A stretch of DNA of 64,000 nucleotides from Fusarium oxysporum f. sp. lycopersici 4287 (lineage: Eukaryota; Ascomycota; Sordariomycetes; Hypocreales; Nectriaceae). Under the pieces are notes generated by a model. The model made no database searches and was not told the origin of the DNA. It was given only the letters and a program-made list of their open reading frames with translations. Location: positions 4,421,571 through 4,485,570 of the forward strand of contig NC_030986.1 in assembly GCF_000149955.1 (NCBI RefSeq). Direction: 5' to 3'. The position numbers and the translations under genes were made by a program. How positions within the stretch are numbered: the stretch's first letter is position 1; the number at the start of each line of letters is the position of its first letter. Below, in pieces: positions 12,660-23,037 of this stretch.

Positions 12660-12692
12660 ATGAGCATGTCCCATGGCCTTTTGGGTGGTTGA
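12660..12692 (+). promoter_or_regulatory. Upstream ORF overlapping the start codon of the SprT-like gene
   Basis: ATG at 12660 opens a 10-codon frame (MSMSHGLLGG, stop TGA at 12690-12692) with a second in-frame ATG at 12666. It overlaps the main ATG at 12673 in another frame. If the leader is transcribed from upstream, scanning ribosomes meet this uORF first, which should lower translation of the main frame. The sequence is seen directly; the effect is inference. Confidence 0.5.
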
Positions 12693-14151
12693 CGGGGGTC
12701 GTCCGCTTGGTGTTACCGCTACTGTTGCCGCTACCGCTACTGCTACTGGCCGGGGTCCGTACTATGTGGGTGGTAAAAGGCGAGTGAGCGTCTCCGAAGG
12801 CGGCGATGGCTTCACTTTTGATACCAAAAGAACCAGGTTCGCCGATGAGCTTCCTTATGACGCCTACGACAATGCACCCATCTCTGCAGCTGTGGCTGCA
12901 CCAAGTGGCTATGCTTCGTCAGATCATGCATCGCCTTATTACCCACAACCACAACCGGCATTCCATTCTGGAGTTCACATTATTAACAAAGCATATCCGC
13001 ACAATCAACCCTTTGATCATGAGGACGAATTCTTATACAACGAAGACATTGAAAATTACCCTCCATTGATCCATCGGCCTGACTCAGCTCCCGTCAAGAA
13101 CCTCTCATTTCTCGTCATTCGCGAACGTTCACCAACCCCAGAAGGACCCAATTTCCCCTCTATCGATGCCGCCTTCGGTCCAGCTCCCGAATCCCGGCCG
13201 GGACCTGTATTCGGCCCTTCCGGTCCAGCTCCGGCACCCGCTCCCGTCGCCGATGCATGCGCTATGGAACGCACAGCATCTGGTCTTTCCATCTCATCTG
13301 ATACTACTCAACCATCGCTCGCCAGTCTATCACCCGCTGCCGACGAAAACGATCCAGGATTGTTGAGTGACCTCGCTGCCGCACGTTTAGTCCGTGATCA
13401 CGTTGCCAACTTTGGTTCCAGTCGTCGAAGACATCGCACCACCGACTCTCGCCATGGCCGTATCCTCAGAGCGCTCATCAACCCAAAGTCTCGCGCAGCC
13501 GAATTCTCCTTGGACAACGACGCATTGCGCAGCATCTTCTCCGCCGCAAACGAACTCTTCTTCTGTAACCGTCTTGCTGGTCGTGTCGCATGGGACTGGA
13601 GTCACCCTGCAAGCGCGCAGTATCAGGCGCACATAGTTGGCACCACAGCGGTACGACGTTCCCGTGATGGAGGCTACGAGACACTCATTGTACTTTCATC
13701 GCCTATCCTCCAGGATACAAAGTACAACCGGCGGCTTCTCATCTCGACATTCTTACACGAGATGATCCACAGCTATCTCTTTGTGGTATGTGGTCTCAAA
13801 GCCCGCCACGAAGGCGGTCATACCGAGGGTTTCCGCCAGATTGCAGATACGATCGACCGCTGGGTCGGACATAGCTACCTGCGGCTCAGTGAGATGGACG
13901 CTGATCTGGAACATTTCCGCGAACATCCCTCCTGCGTGCATGATCAACACCAGGTGCGCAGTCGAAGTGCAGACGAGCACCACAGGGTGCCATGGCGCAG
14001 TGAGAGATGGGAGGATGGAGAGCGGGATGCTCACTATCCAACCGAGCTTCATCCACGACCGCATTTCAATCATACAGATTGGGAGCGACATGGGCGAGAG
14101 GGGTACAGAGCCCCCGATGTCCGGAGAGGAATCTCACCATACGTTTACTAA
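12673..14151 (+). CDS. SprT-like zinc metalloprotease domain protein
   Basis: Single-exon frame of 492 residues. The first 230 or so residues are low-complexity (Ala/Thr run near the N-terminus, then Pro-rich: GPAPAPAPV). Residues of about 255-400 form a SprT-like domain: a helix ending NELFFCNRLAGRVAWDW, a strand region (TLIVLSSPIL), the zinc helix HEMIHSYLFVV at about residue 362 and a third-ligand region HEGGHTEGF about 17 residues later. In the family (Spartan/Wss1-related and other SprT proteins) HExxH plus a downstream His bind zinc. There is no visible UBZ, PIP or p97-binding motif, so I do not call it Spartan itself. The C-terminal tail is His/Arg-rich. A uORF overlaps its start. Substrate and role are unknown. 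Confidence 0.85.
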   Translation: MAFWVVDGGRPLGVTATVAATATATGRGPYYVGGKRRVSVSEGGDGFTFDTKRTRFADELPYDAYDNAPISAAVAAPSGYASSDHASPYYPQPQPAFHSGVHIINKAYPHNQPFDHEDEFLYNEDIENYPPLIHRPDSAPVKNLSFLVIRERSPTPEGPNFPSIDAAFGPAPESRPGPVFGPSGPAPAPAPVADACAMERTASGLSISSDTTQPSLASLSPAADENDPGLLSDLAAARLVRDHVANFGSSRRRHRTTDSRHGRILRALINPKSRAAEFSLDNDALRSIFSAANELFFCNRLAGRVAWDWSHPASAQYQAHIVGTTAVRRSRDGGYETLIVLSSPILQDTKYNRRLLISTFLHEMIHSYLFVVCGLKARHEGGHTEGFRQIADTIDRWVGHSYLRLSEMDADLEHFREHPSCVHDQHQVRSRSADEHHRVPWRSERWEDGERDAHYPTELHPRPHFNHTDWERHGREGYRAPDVRRGISPYVY

Positions 14152-15018
14152 GCGTGGAGGTGACCCTCGAAGGTCGCCCACGTATTGTTCGTTTAGTCAG
14201 GTATGCGTTTCAAATGACCGCAATGCTGATATTATATGTCATGGTGATCATGACTATCCACTCTTCACCACACATTACCACCATTTACATCAAAACTAAC
14301 CGCGAGAGGTTGCTTATTTCTTTTTAATCTCAAGATTATCTTATGGGCTTGCTTGGTCTTTACACATATGATTCCCCCTTTTTTACAGCGCGGCAGTGGG
14401 CATTACATGGGCGTTGATAACGGAAGCATCATCACGGGCAGGGCAAGGGAACATCATATAACGTCAAGCAGTGATATAGGCGCTGCGAGGCTTCTTTTTC
14501 GAACGTGTGGGAAAAGTATCAAATTATCATTATACCAAAGGCTGGAATTTTCTATGTGCAGGATGGGACATCAATACATCATGGTGGCGAAGATTGAAAG
14601 GATGGCATCATGATAAGATTTATATAAACTACAATTTGGTAGCAATATCAAGAAAAACAACGCTTTTACTATCTAACACTTTTGTCATTAGATGCGAGAC
14701 ATTATCATACTCATTATGCTTTGACGCCCCCTATGCAAGGTGTATGCAAATGCAGTCTCACCCAAGCACCCCATAACCAAAAGCAAAACCCATATTCAGC
14801 AAAAGTTCTAACCACATCTGACTTTATGACAAAAGGCAAGACCACAATCTAGTCAGAATTTGAGACACACAGGCCTAAATATGCCCTAAGGATGTCCTAA
14901 GGATATTCTAAAAATATCCTAAGATATCCCAAGATATGCCCTAAACATAATATATTATATGAGGAGTCTTAGGATCCTTGAAAGCAAGTCACCGAAGTGC
15001 TGTGATTACCTCGATACC
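14152..15018. other. Intergenic region between convergent 3' ends, source of an inverted duplication
   Basis: No gene seen. Two parts recur in inverted orientation downstream of the M28 peptidase: 14605-14725 matches 26305-26440, and 14945-15018 continues the MFS 3'-end match at 21420-21490. A CCTAAG-rich stretch lies at about 14880-14950. Confidence 0.65.
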
Positions 15019-17160
15019 TCACTTTCGTCCGGTCATAGTTCCGTAGCTTTGCTCTACAGACCTTGACTTAGTCTTGGTCAAAGGCAGCTCCTCTTCCTCT
15101 TCAGAATCAGACGCAATCGCGGAATCTTCAGGCAACAATATCGTACTCGATGAAGACGAAGCCTGGTCGTTTTCTGTGTCGCTGTTCTCTGCTGAGCTCG
15201 AAACGGAAGCGGAAGGGCCTTCTCCTTCTTCGACGAGGTAAGCCGGGATAGCACCTAGGATAGCAATGAACATGAGGAAGAACCATGCAGTTACGACGTA
15301 GCCATGATCGGCGCCCCAAGTGAAAAGAGCACCTGTCGAAGCTGGACCAAGTGCACGACCTAGACCACTGAAGGTTGTGGCGTAACCATTGAGCGTGCCA
15401 AGTACCCGGAGAGAAGTGCAGGAGTTTGTCAGAAGGATAGTGACAGATGGAAATGCGACAATGATTCCAGCAGCCTTAATGAACATAACACCCATGAGAG
15501 CGATCATGCGGCCCTTGTGTGTCGGGAAAAGAACACAGTAAGGGGTGAGGAAGTAAGCAAGTGGCATCAGAAGACCTAAAAAGATATTAGAGCCCAGCAA
15601 TTCGATAATGATGACTTTCAACTTACAGCAGACTCTAAAGCAACGCAAAACACCGAAGCGAGCAACGATTGAAGGGTAGATGAGGAACTGAACAGCGCAA
15701 CAAACGATGCCATAGATGGTGTATATGGTGCCAACCTCACTGTGCTTCATGCCAAATCCTCTTGAGAAGTAGAATGGAAATGAAGTATTCTCAGGAGTAT
15801 GCTTTTCAACTGGGTGTCTGAGGAAGACACTGAGGATCTGATCATAAGCCACGGAATGGAATGCGAGAAGTGTGTAGATCAAGAGGTTCATGGCTGTTGC
15901 ACGGGTAATGACGCGTTCTTTCTTAGCATGTTCTGAAGCTTCGTGTGTCTTCTTCTTTGGTGCTGTCTTGTTAGGAAGAAGCGGTGAAGTAGCTTCGCCG
16001 TCTACAAACGAAGCTCGACGGGTAGAGGGTGCTGGACGAGTGGTCTTGAAAGAGCGAGTGATACGCTCGCCTACCAGGAGACCCCAATCCCGGTGTCCTC
16101 GCTTGCTAGGAAGTGTTTCCTAGATCTGTTAGTGATGATGTGCAGTCAATCCCTAACACAGACTTACATGGAGAAACAGGGCTGCAATGGTAGCTGAGAA
16201 TAGAAAGAAAACCATGAGAATCAGATTAGGTAGCGCAAAGGGAAAGCGCTTGAAGAACTCGATATGGCCAAAGATTTGGGGATATTGTTCTGCAGGCTCA
16301 GCGAAGAGACCTCCGAAACTAGGTCCGATGATGGAACCCAGACTCCAAACGATAGGCATAATGGAGAATGCTCTTGGCTGAAGTTCCCTCTCAGGTACCA
16401 GCTCAGCAACCACTGTTCTGATGATACCGACTAAACAATATTAGTGAGGAGTTCTGTGTAGCTCTCGTCTTACACACCATTCCCGTTTCCACCTCCCATA
16501 ATGGCTCGGACAATGATAGCCATAGGTAAATTCGTAGACATGCCCCATACTATGAAGCAGATCATTGAACTCATAAGGCCAAAGATGATTATCGGTTTCC
16601 GACCATAAATATCGGAAGCCTTTCCCCAAGCCACTGCAGTGGTACTTTGTGCTATGGAGAAGACACCAGATGTGAGTCCTACCCAACTTCCAACCTTGTT
16701 GGTAGGAACACCAAAGCTGCTAACCATGCTGGGCAGATATGGGAAGACTGAGCTGTAGGCCATGGGTTCGGCAATTCTGGCCATGGCTATTGATAGGTCA
16801 GCGGAGATCGGATGGAGCAGGATACCTGGACTGGACCATGATGTCTCTATGGGCTATGTGTATTTTCATGTTATAGTGCCTCTGTTGTTGATGAGAAACG
16901 CTCTATCAAATTATATATATGGGAGCACACTTTCGCACGGGAATGATGGGGAACGAGAATGACTCGGTACTGGGTTGAGGCTCATGGTGTTCGGATCGTG
17001 AACCATGCTCGTATATTGACATCTTGATACCAAGCAGGTGAAAACACAACAAGGGTGTTTCAAGGTCTTTTACAGGTATCCGTGAAATGATGAAATACTA
17101 AGACTCACCCAGAATCGCCAGTTGCTGCTTGGGCAGCTTTGGACCGTCCTTGGTCGTCAT
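15019..17160 (-). CDS. Major facilitator superfamily transporter (fungal YCR023C/ZIFL-like group)
   Basis: 557 residues from minus-strand exons 17160-17109, 16786-16478, 16430-16168, 16119-15627 and 15575-15019; the lengths sum to a multiple of three and all junctions restore the frame. The short first exon (MTTKDGPKLPKQQLAIL) joins over a 322-nt intron to AMARIAEPMAYSSVFPYLP, a classic start of TM1 in this group. The MFS loop-2/3 signature is GKASDIYGRKPIIIFG, and the TM5 motif is SIMPIVWSLGSIIGPSFGG. A central cytoplasmic loop is rich in Arg/Lys/Ser, and the C-terminal tail is acidic (DSEEEEELPLTKTKSRS). About 12 membrane segments are expected. By family it is a proton-coupled exporter at the plasma or vacuolar membrane; the substrate cannot be told. 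Its 3' end is duplicated at 21334-21490. Confidence 0.9.
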
Positions 17161-18770
17161 CGCGAGGAACGATTGCGCAAAGAGTAACAGTGGAGAGGTT
17201 CGAAGTAATAAATTTTCTTGTTTCTAACAAAGACCAACGAGTATCGTGTACAACGAGACGGTGACACGAGGGATGATTAATCTGGATATACGATATACAC
17301 GATCAGCTCATCAATATCTCAACTCTTGCACCAACAATAAGGGAGGAAAACAAGAAGAAGTTTTGGTTCGCAGTCACATTTACAAAGTAGAAGAGGTCAA
17401 GCCAAGCAAGCCACCAGAAAAGATATGGGTCATTGAGACCAGAAGCGGTTTGGTCGGCACAGGCAGGGTAGTGCAGAAAAGGGTTCCGATCCACTGCTCC
17501 CACCTCCAGAGGACGGACTCGAGCAGGGGTGTTTTGGGCAATTCTGCGGTCAGGAGCCCGATAATTGGAAGAAACTGCCCCCAACTTTTCCAAAATGGCC
17601 CGCAGATTTAAAGCCCGTGGGTGTGAAATGCCTGGTAAAGGATGGGGTCACAGGAGCACTCTGTAGTGCATATTCGCCGGGGGTTTGCTACTATCGTTTG
17701 TTTTCCGCGGGAAGATTCTTTCTGTGAGACATCGGTGAGATATCATGACGCACAGGATAACTTGTAGTTATGTACAGTACGGTAAGGTAAGGTCAGTGCA
17801 GTGAAAGTCTTACACGAGAATCATTTGACCTTGGCTAGCTTGGGTAAGGCGAACTCGGCTTGTCTGGGTTGCAACCATTATTACTTGACTATCTCGATTT
17901 GTCCGGGGTCAACCATCATCTTGTCTCTGCCGCCCCCGAAAGCGGCGCCCTAAAAGTGCTTCAGTCATCCCGTCCTGCAGGCCTCCGGATATTCCCCGCC
18001 TTGAATCCGCCCTATTGCCGTGCCGAGCACTTGGCTGGTGGCGGATCAATCTACAAAGATTTCTGTGAGCTTTGTTTACTTATCATATGGCCCATAAACG
18101 GGATTCCATTGTATTGTTTATCGAGTTCCGTTCAAACAGCTGTGGTTTAGAGTCCTGGAGGCGACAAAAAAGACGGAAAGACAGTTGCAGCTGTAAGATG
18201 AAAGATACTTCCTAGATAATTTAATAAACTTACTCTAAATCTAAGGACTAACATGGTAAAATTCGTCCTAAGTTTAGGACTCAAGTATCTCAAGAAGATC
18301 CGATATTATTGTCCTAAATGTAAGAAATCTCTATTCAGTCATTCTTTCTTTAACTCTGAATGGATGATAAATACCGATTTCATCATCTTCAGCCGAGGCT
18401 GGGGGTGGCGGCGCCACTACATGATAGCATTGACCAATCATTTCTAAGAGTCTGTTTCGTCATCAATATCGCCTATCACATCACATTACAACTTCCTGTT
18501 ACAACTTGGGTTCCTTTCACGTTTCAACTTTCACCAACATCATTATTCAGGTTCCTATTACATGAGTAAATAAATCTAAAAAGCCCCTGGAGCTGCTAGG
18601 ACGCCTTCATCATGAGTCGGATGTGAGTTCAACACCTACAGGACATTAACCATTGTCTCCCTCCACTTTCCGGACATCGTCATCCAATCTGGACCAAATC
18701 CACCATCGAGGCTTGAGACTTATACTAAACCACAATATTCAGTAACTCCTCCCATCAGGAGCAGGAGAAG
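17161..18770. other. Intergenic region, divergent promoters of the MFS and M28 genes
   Basis: 1.6 kb between divergently transcribed genes. No gene is recognised; frames at 17246-17611 and 17860-18150 lack motifs. A CCTAAG-rich AT stretch at 18210-18335 resembles the interior of the MITE family, but I could not find its TIRs. Confidence 0.55.
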
Positions 18771-21283
18771 ATGCCAGACGAGAACACGCCTCTCATCCAA
18801 ACCGTTCGGGTCGGCCCTCCCCGGAGGAGGTATCCTCACCAGACCTGGCGTCGATTCTTCACTCTGATTTGCTCCGTGATTCTCATCGGCGGTTTTGGCT
18901 TATTCGTGTTCCAAACTTTCTTCATTGGGCCTCGTCATCACCACGGCCACCCTGGCTCTTGGTTACCAGGCAAGAGCCGTCTAAGTTATGAGGAACTCGA
19001 ACGTATTCTCTTTGATACGCCGGACCCCAAGAAGGCTGAGGAATGGAGCCGTTACTATACATCGGGCCCCCATCTGGCCGGCGCCAACTACTCACAGGTA
19101 AGGACTCATAATGGATGGCCAGTTTTAAGTATTAAGCTCATCTCTTCTAGGCCGAGTGGACCAGGGATCGATGGGAGGAATTTGGTGTCAAGTCTGAGAT
19201 CGTGGCTTATGACGCCTACCTCAACTATCCCGTTGATTCCAGCGTTTCCATCCTGAAGAAGTCGAAGAGTGGGAAAGACTGGGACACCACCTTCAAGGCC
19301 TCTCTCGAGGAAGATGTTATTGACGAAGACCCCACAACGTCCCTCGAAAATCGTGTGCCCATCTTTCACGGCTACTCGGCGAGTGGAAATGTCACTGCTT
19401 CCTTCGTCTACGTCAATTATGGTACTTATCAAGACTATCAAGATCTTGTTGATGCCAAAATTGATGTCAAGGGCAAGATTGCTATTGCTCGATATGGAGG
19501 AATCTTCCGAGGCCTCAAGGTCAAACGTGCACAAGAACTCGGTTTCGTTGGCATCCTGATCTACAGTGACCCTGGTGATGATGGAGAAAGGACCGAGGAG
19601 AACGGGTACAAACCTTACCCTGAAGGACCTGCACGTAACCCCAGTGCTGTTCAGCGCGGAAGCGCAGAGTTTCTGAGCATTCGCCCTGGTGATCCGTATG
19701 TTCCCATAATCCTGAAATGAAAAGATTGAACTGACCTTCTAGATCTACCCCTGGATATCCTTCCAAGCCTGGTGTTCCCCGAGCACCAGTCGATGATGCA
19801 ACCCCTTCTATCCCCTCCATTCCTATCTCATACCGTGATGCCCTTCCTATCCTCAAAGCTCTGAATGGTCACGGTCCAAAATCCACCCACTTTAACAAGT
19901 ACTGGAACAAGAATCTCGGCTTGAAGTACAAGGGTATCAAATACAACATCGGTCCCACCCCGGATGATGTTGTTATCAATCTCTATAATGAACAGAAATA
20001 TGTCACTACTCCTCTCTGGGACGTTATCGGCGTCGTCAATGGTACTATCCCCAATGAAGTCATCGTTGTTGGAAACCACCGAGACGCTTGGATCGCTGGT
20101 GGGGCTGGCGATCCCAACAGTGGCTCTGCAGTCATCAACGAGGTCATACGAGGAGTTGGAAAGGCCGTCGAGGCTGGTTGGAAGCCTCTTCGAACTATTG
20201 TTTTCGCGAGCTGGGATGGCGAGGAATACTCACTCATCGGCAGTACCGAATGGGTTGAGGAATATCTGCCATGGCTCTCAGAAGCAAATGTCGCCTACGT
20301 CAATGTCGACGTCGGCGTCGACGGCCCCGAGTTTACTGCTTCTGCAGCTCCTCTCCTCAATCAGATCATCCGCGACGTTACAAGCGCTGTACCCTCGCCC
20401 AATCAGACTATCCCTGGTCAGACAGTCAATGACCTCTGGTCAGGCAGGATCGCAACCATGGGCAGCGGCAGTGATTTCACCGCGTTCCAGGATCATGCAG
20501 GTATTCCCTGTATTGACTTCGGTTTCAAGTACAGAGGTAACAGTGCTGTGTATCACTACCACAGCAACTATGACAGCTTCTACTGGATGAAGGAGTACGG
20601 TGACGTTGGATTCAAGTACCACCGAACTATGGCTCAGATCCTGGGTCTGACCATTGCCAAACTTGCTGGGACCGTGATCATTCCCTTCAGTGCTACCGAG
20701 TACGCTGATGCGTTGGAGGGCTATCTCGACAAGGTTGAGGCCAAGTTAGAGCCTAGCAAGGACGCTCTCACCGAGGAGGAGATCTTCAATATCCGTGGTG
20801 CCGTCTCATCGGGCAAGCCGATTGGCAACGAGGACGATTTCAAGACGAGCCTCAAGGATATTCGTGACCTCCTTGGACACTTCCACCTAAAGGCTAGCGA
20901 GCTCGACGCTGAAGCTGAAATCGCTAAACATCAGCTTGAGCAAGGTATTCCATGGTGGAACATCGTTGAAAAGATTCGTCTCGGCTATACCATCGTCAGG
21001 GTCAACAGGAGATATAAGTTGCTCGAAAGGAGCTTCCTCTACGAAGGAGGCTTGGATGGACGAGACTGGTTCAAGCATGTTGTATTTGCGCCTGGTATTT
21101 GGACCGGTTATTCTGGAGGTAAGACATCGCCGAAAAGAACGTGATTCACATGCTGACGATTATATAGCTGTTTTCCCTGGTTGGGTTGAGAGCATCGACG
21201 CCAAGGACTATATCAACGGTCTCAAGTGGTCCGCCATTATCGGGCGCTCCATTAACAGTGCCATTGATGGTCTTTCGGATTAG
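18771..21283 (+). CDS. M28B metallopeptidase, glutamate carboxypeptidase II / transferrin-receptor-like
   Basis: 787 residues from exons 18771-19097, 19151-19695, 19743-21118 and 21168-21283 (introns 53, 47 and 49 nt). Type II membrane topology: basic cytoplasmic N-terminus, one membrane segment (LICSVILIGGFGLFVFQTFF, near residue 32-52), then a large lumenal part. It contains a PA domain (KGKIAIARYGGIFRGLKVKR) and an M28 peptidase core. Zinc ligands expected for the family are visible: His in GNHRDAW, Asp in GGAGDPNSGSAV, Glu-Glu in WDGEEYSLIGSTEW, Asp in VNVDVGVDG, His in YHYHSNYDSF. It therefore looks catalytically competent, unlike transferrin receptors. A dimerisation-type C-terminal domain follows. 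Yeast relatives (VPS70, TRE1) act in protein sorting. The role here is inferred only at family level. Confidence 0.92.
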
Positions 21284-21333
21284 GCTGCTGCTTGGTTCTT
21301 GGTCTGTTTTGAACTAGGATCTATGGAACTATT

Positions 21334-21490
21334 TATGCGATTGCGTCTGATTCTGAAGAGGACGAAGAGCTGCCTCTGACCAAGACTAGGTCCAGGTCTG
21401 TCGAGCAAAGCTACTATTACAGGACAGAAGTAAGCACTTCAGTGATTTGCTTTCAATGATCCTAGGACTCCTCATATAATATGTCATGTC
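21334..21490 (+). pseudogene. Scar of a second MFS transporter 3' end
   Basis: The + strand reads DSEEDEELPLTKTRSRSVEQ (trimmed), nearly the same as the C-terminal tail of the MFS gene at 15019-17160 (DSEEEEELPLTKTKSRSVEQ). It continues past the stop region with matching noncoding sequence (GCACTTC-GTGA-TTGCTTTCAA, then GACTCCTCATATAATAT). The differences inside the coding part are mostly synonymous or conservative (GTA/GTC, TCA/TCC, GAG/GAA, TTG/CTG, Lys/Arg, Glu/Asp). The original stop codon region is altered and nothing upstream resembles the transporter. It lies 51 bp after the M28 peptidase stop. Confidence 0.8.
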
Positions 21491-21564
21491 TAAGGCATGC
21501 TTTAGGATACATTATCTCAGATTCCGACTACAATGAGTATGGAACTCGGGCCCTTATATCCTAT

Positions 21565-21610
21565 CCTCCTCTCCTGTGTTGTCCTGTGCTGTCCTGTGTT
21601 GTCCTGTGCT
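21565..21610 (+). repeat. Short tandem repeat, about 11-nt TGTCCTGTGYT units
   Basis: About four head-to-tail copies with T/C alternation at one position. It lies in the AT-rich island. Confidence 0.7.
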
Positions 21611-22081
21611 GTCCTATGCTCCTGTCTATTCCTATTATCTACTAAATATGAATTAAATTATTTACTATAATTAACATTAGCTTATTTATTTAGAAGATGT
21701 ATTAATTCTAGGCACCTAATAATTACAGGGGCAAGCCATACACTGCCAGAAATTTATTTTACAAACTCCAAAAATTTCAAATTGTAAGCCACTTTCTTCC
21801 CTCATCATCACCACCAGCACAGAGCTATGTCGCTCTAACTTACACCATAACAAAGCAACGCATAGGCTATTAAATAGCATAAACCTACTCTGGTAAGTAT
21901 TAGCTATACAGCAGTCTATTTTTCATTTCTTTATATTAAGCTTTGTGGCAATGCAATACATCTCCAGATTCCTTACCTGGAGTCTCCCCAGAGATCTTCT
22001 AATTCCATACTCCACTCTCTATCAACCCATTTACCTCTTACCCATTTTACGTCACTAACTTCGTGATAGCCAACAGAAACC

Positions 22082-22924
22082 ATGCCGCCTAAAATCATCC
22101 CTGTCCTCGAGATAAAGGACTTCGTGGGAGCGATCAAATTGACCGACAACAAGCGCAGGGCTAAGGACAACGTCAAACTTATTCTTGAACACTTTAACCA
22201 CATGAAACTCGACATGCCCCAGGTTGCTCTGGACAAGCTTGTCGATTTCCTGAAGACAGAGGAATGGGTAACAAGTCTAACAAAGCCAAGCGGGTACCGA
22301 CTGTACAAAAAATTGATGGGTCATGGACGCAAATAGCAGCACCTTCATTTTGGTATGTGGATGGTTATTTCGGCCATCTGGCCCGAAACCGATGTTATCG
22401 TCAAGCTTGCGAAGGATATGTCCAAGCTCTGGGGAGTACAGTTCCCTGGAACGAAACCATGGTTCCCGCCTAAAGTATCCAGTATGGCTATTGACAGCAA
22501 GTAGGACGTAGAAGTTCCTAAGCCTGATAGAAAGAAGAAGAGCAAGAGCAAGAAGAGCAAGAGCAAGAAGAGCAAGAGCAAGAAGAGCAAGAGCAAGAAG
22601 AGCAAGAGCAAGAAGAGCAAGAAGAGTATAAAGAATATAAATATAAAAAGGATAAATCCCTTGATACTAGTGATTCCGATGAGAAGAAATGGAAGCAGAA
22701 GGCAGACCTTCTTAACGAAACCGATATGAATTCGGCACCTAAGGTAAGAAATAGAAAACATCCAGCTATGCGAATCCGGCTACTATGCATATGTTAATTT
22801 ACTATTTGGCCATATGCGTGGAGGGCAGATTCGATAGAATCGATTAGGCCATGGCAGATATGGCAAAGAAAGAATAGGAGGGGTTTAATGCTATGGTAAA
22901 AGAGCTATCTAAGAAGGATAACTA
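22082..22924 (+). pseudogene. Decayed unknown gene with in-frame TAG codons and a KSK-repeat tract
   Basis: An open frame from ATG 22082 (MPPKIIPVLEIKDFVGAIKL) runs 84 codons to TAG at 22334-22336. The same frame resumes (MWMVISAIWPETDVIVKLAK) to another TAG at 22502-22504 and then into a lysine/serine repeat made by the AAGAGC microsatellite. A short later frame (MADMAKKE-stop-EGFNAMVKELSKK) also contains TAG. All three stops could be CAG-to-TAG changes. I do not recognise the protein. An intron ending at the first TAG cannot be fully excluded. Confidence 0.5.
22530..22625 (+). repeat. AAGAGC-type microsatellite (15-nt AAGAAGAGCAAGAGC units)
   Basis: About six repeats of AAGAAGAGCAAGAGC encode KSKSK repeats in the + strand and a Ser/Cys/Leu-rich shadow in the minus strand. 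Confidence 0.85.
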
Positions 22925-23037
22925 ATTACCCGTTGGCGAGACCTGACGGTGGCCAACTAAGCAAGCTTAGTTAGGCACAAAAGGGTGATATAATCACAAA
23001 AGGCTAAGACAATCTCAAATGCTAGCAAATTTGGTTA

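Larger units (their letters stand above)
9491..12672. other. Long intergenic region and leader of the SprT-like gene
   Basis: 3.2 kb with no convincing gene. It contains the MITE copy at 10048-10186, a CTCTG microsatellite at about 12160-12191, and a pyrimidine-rich stretch at 12300-12660 that is probably the promoter and 5' leader of the downstream gene. Short open frames (10532-10789 minus, 10906-11289 minus, 12099-12476 minus) show no domain or exon logic. Confidence 0.55.
21284..22081. other. Start of AT-rich repeat island
   Basis: Holds the MFS 3'-end fragment (21334-21490), a short TGTCCTGTGYT tandem repeat (about 21565-21610) and then a strongly AT-rich stretch without genes. Confidence 0.6.

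Noticed and set aside
22530..22790. Ser/Cys/Leu-rich minus-strand frames at 22.5 kb
   Set aside because: Shadow of the AAGAGC microsatellite.
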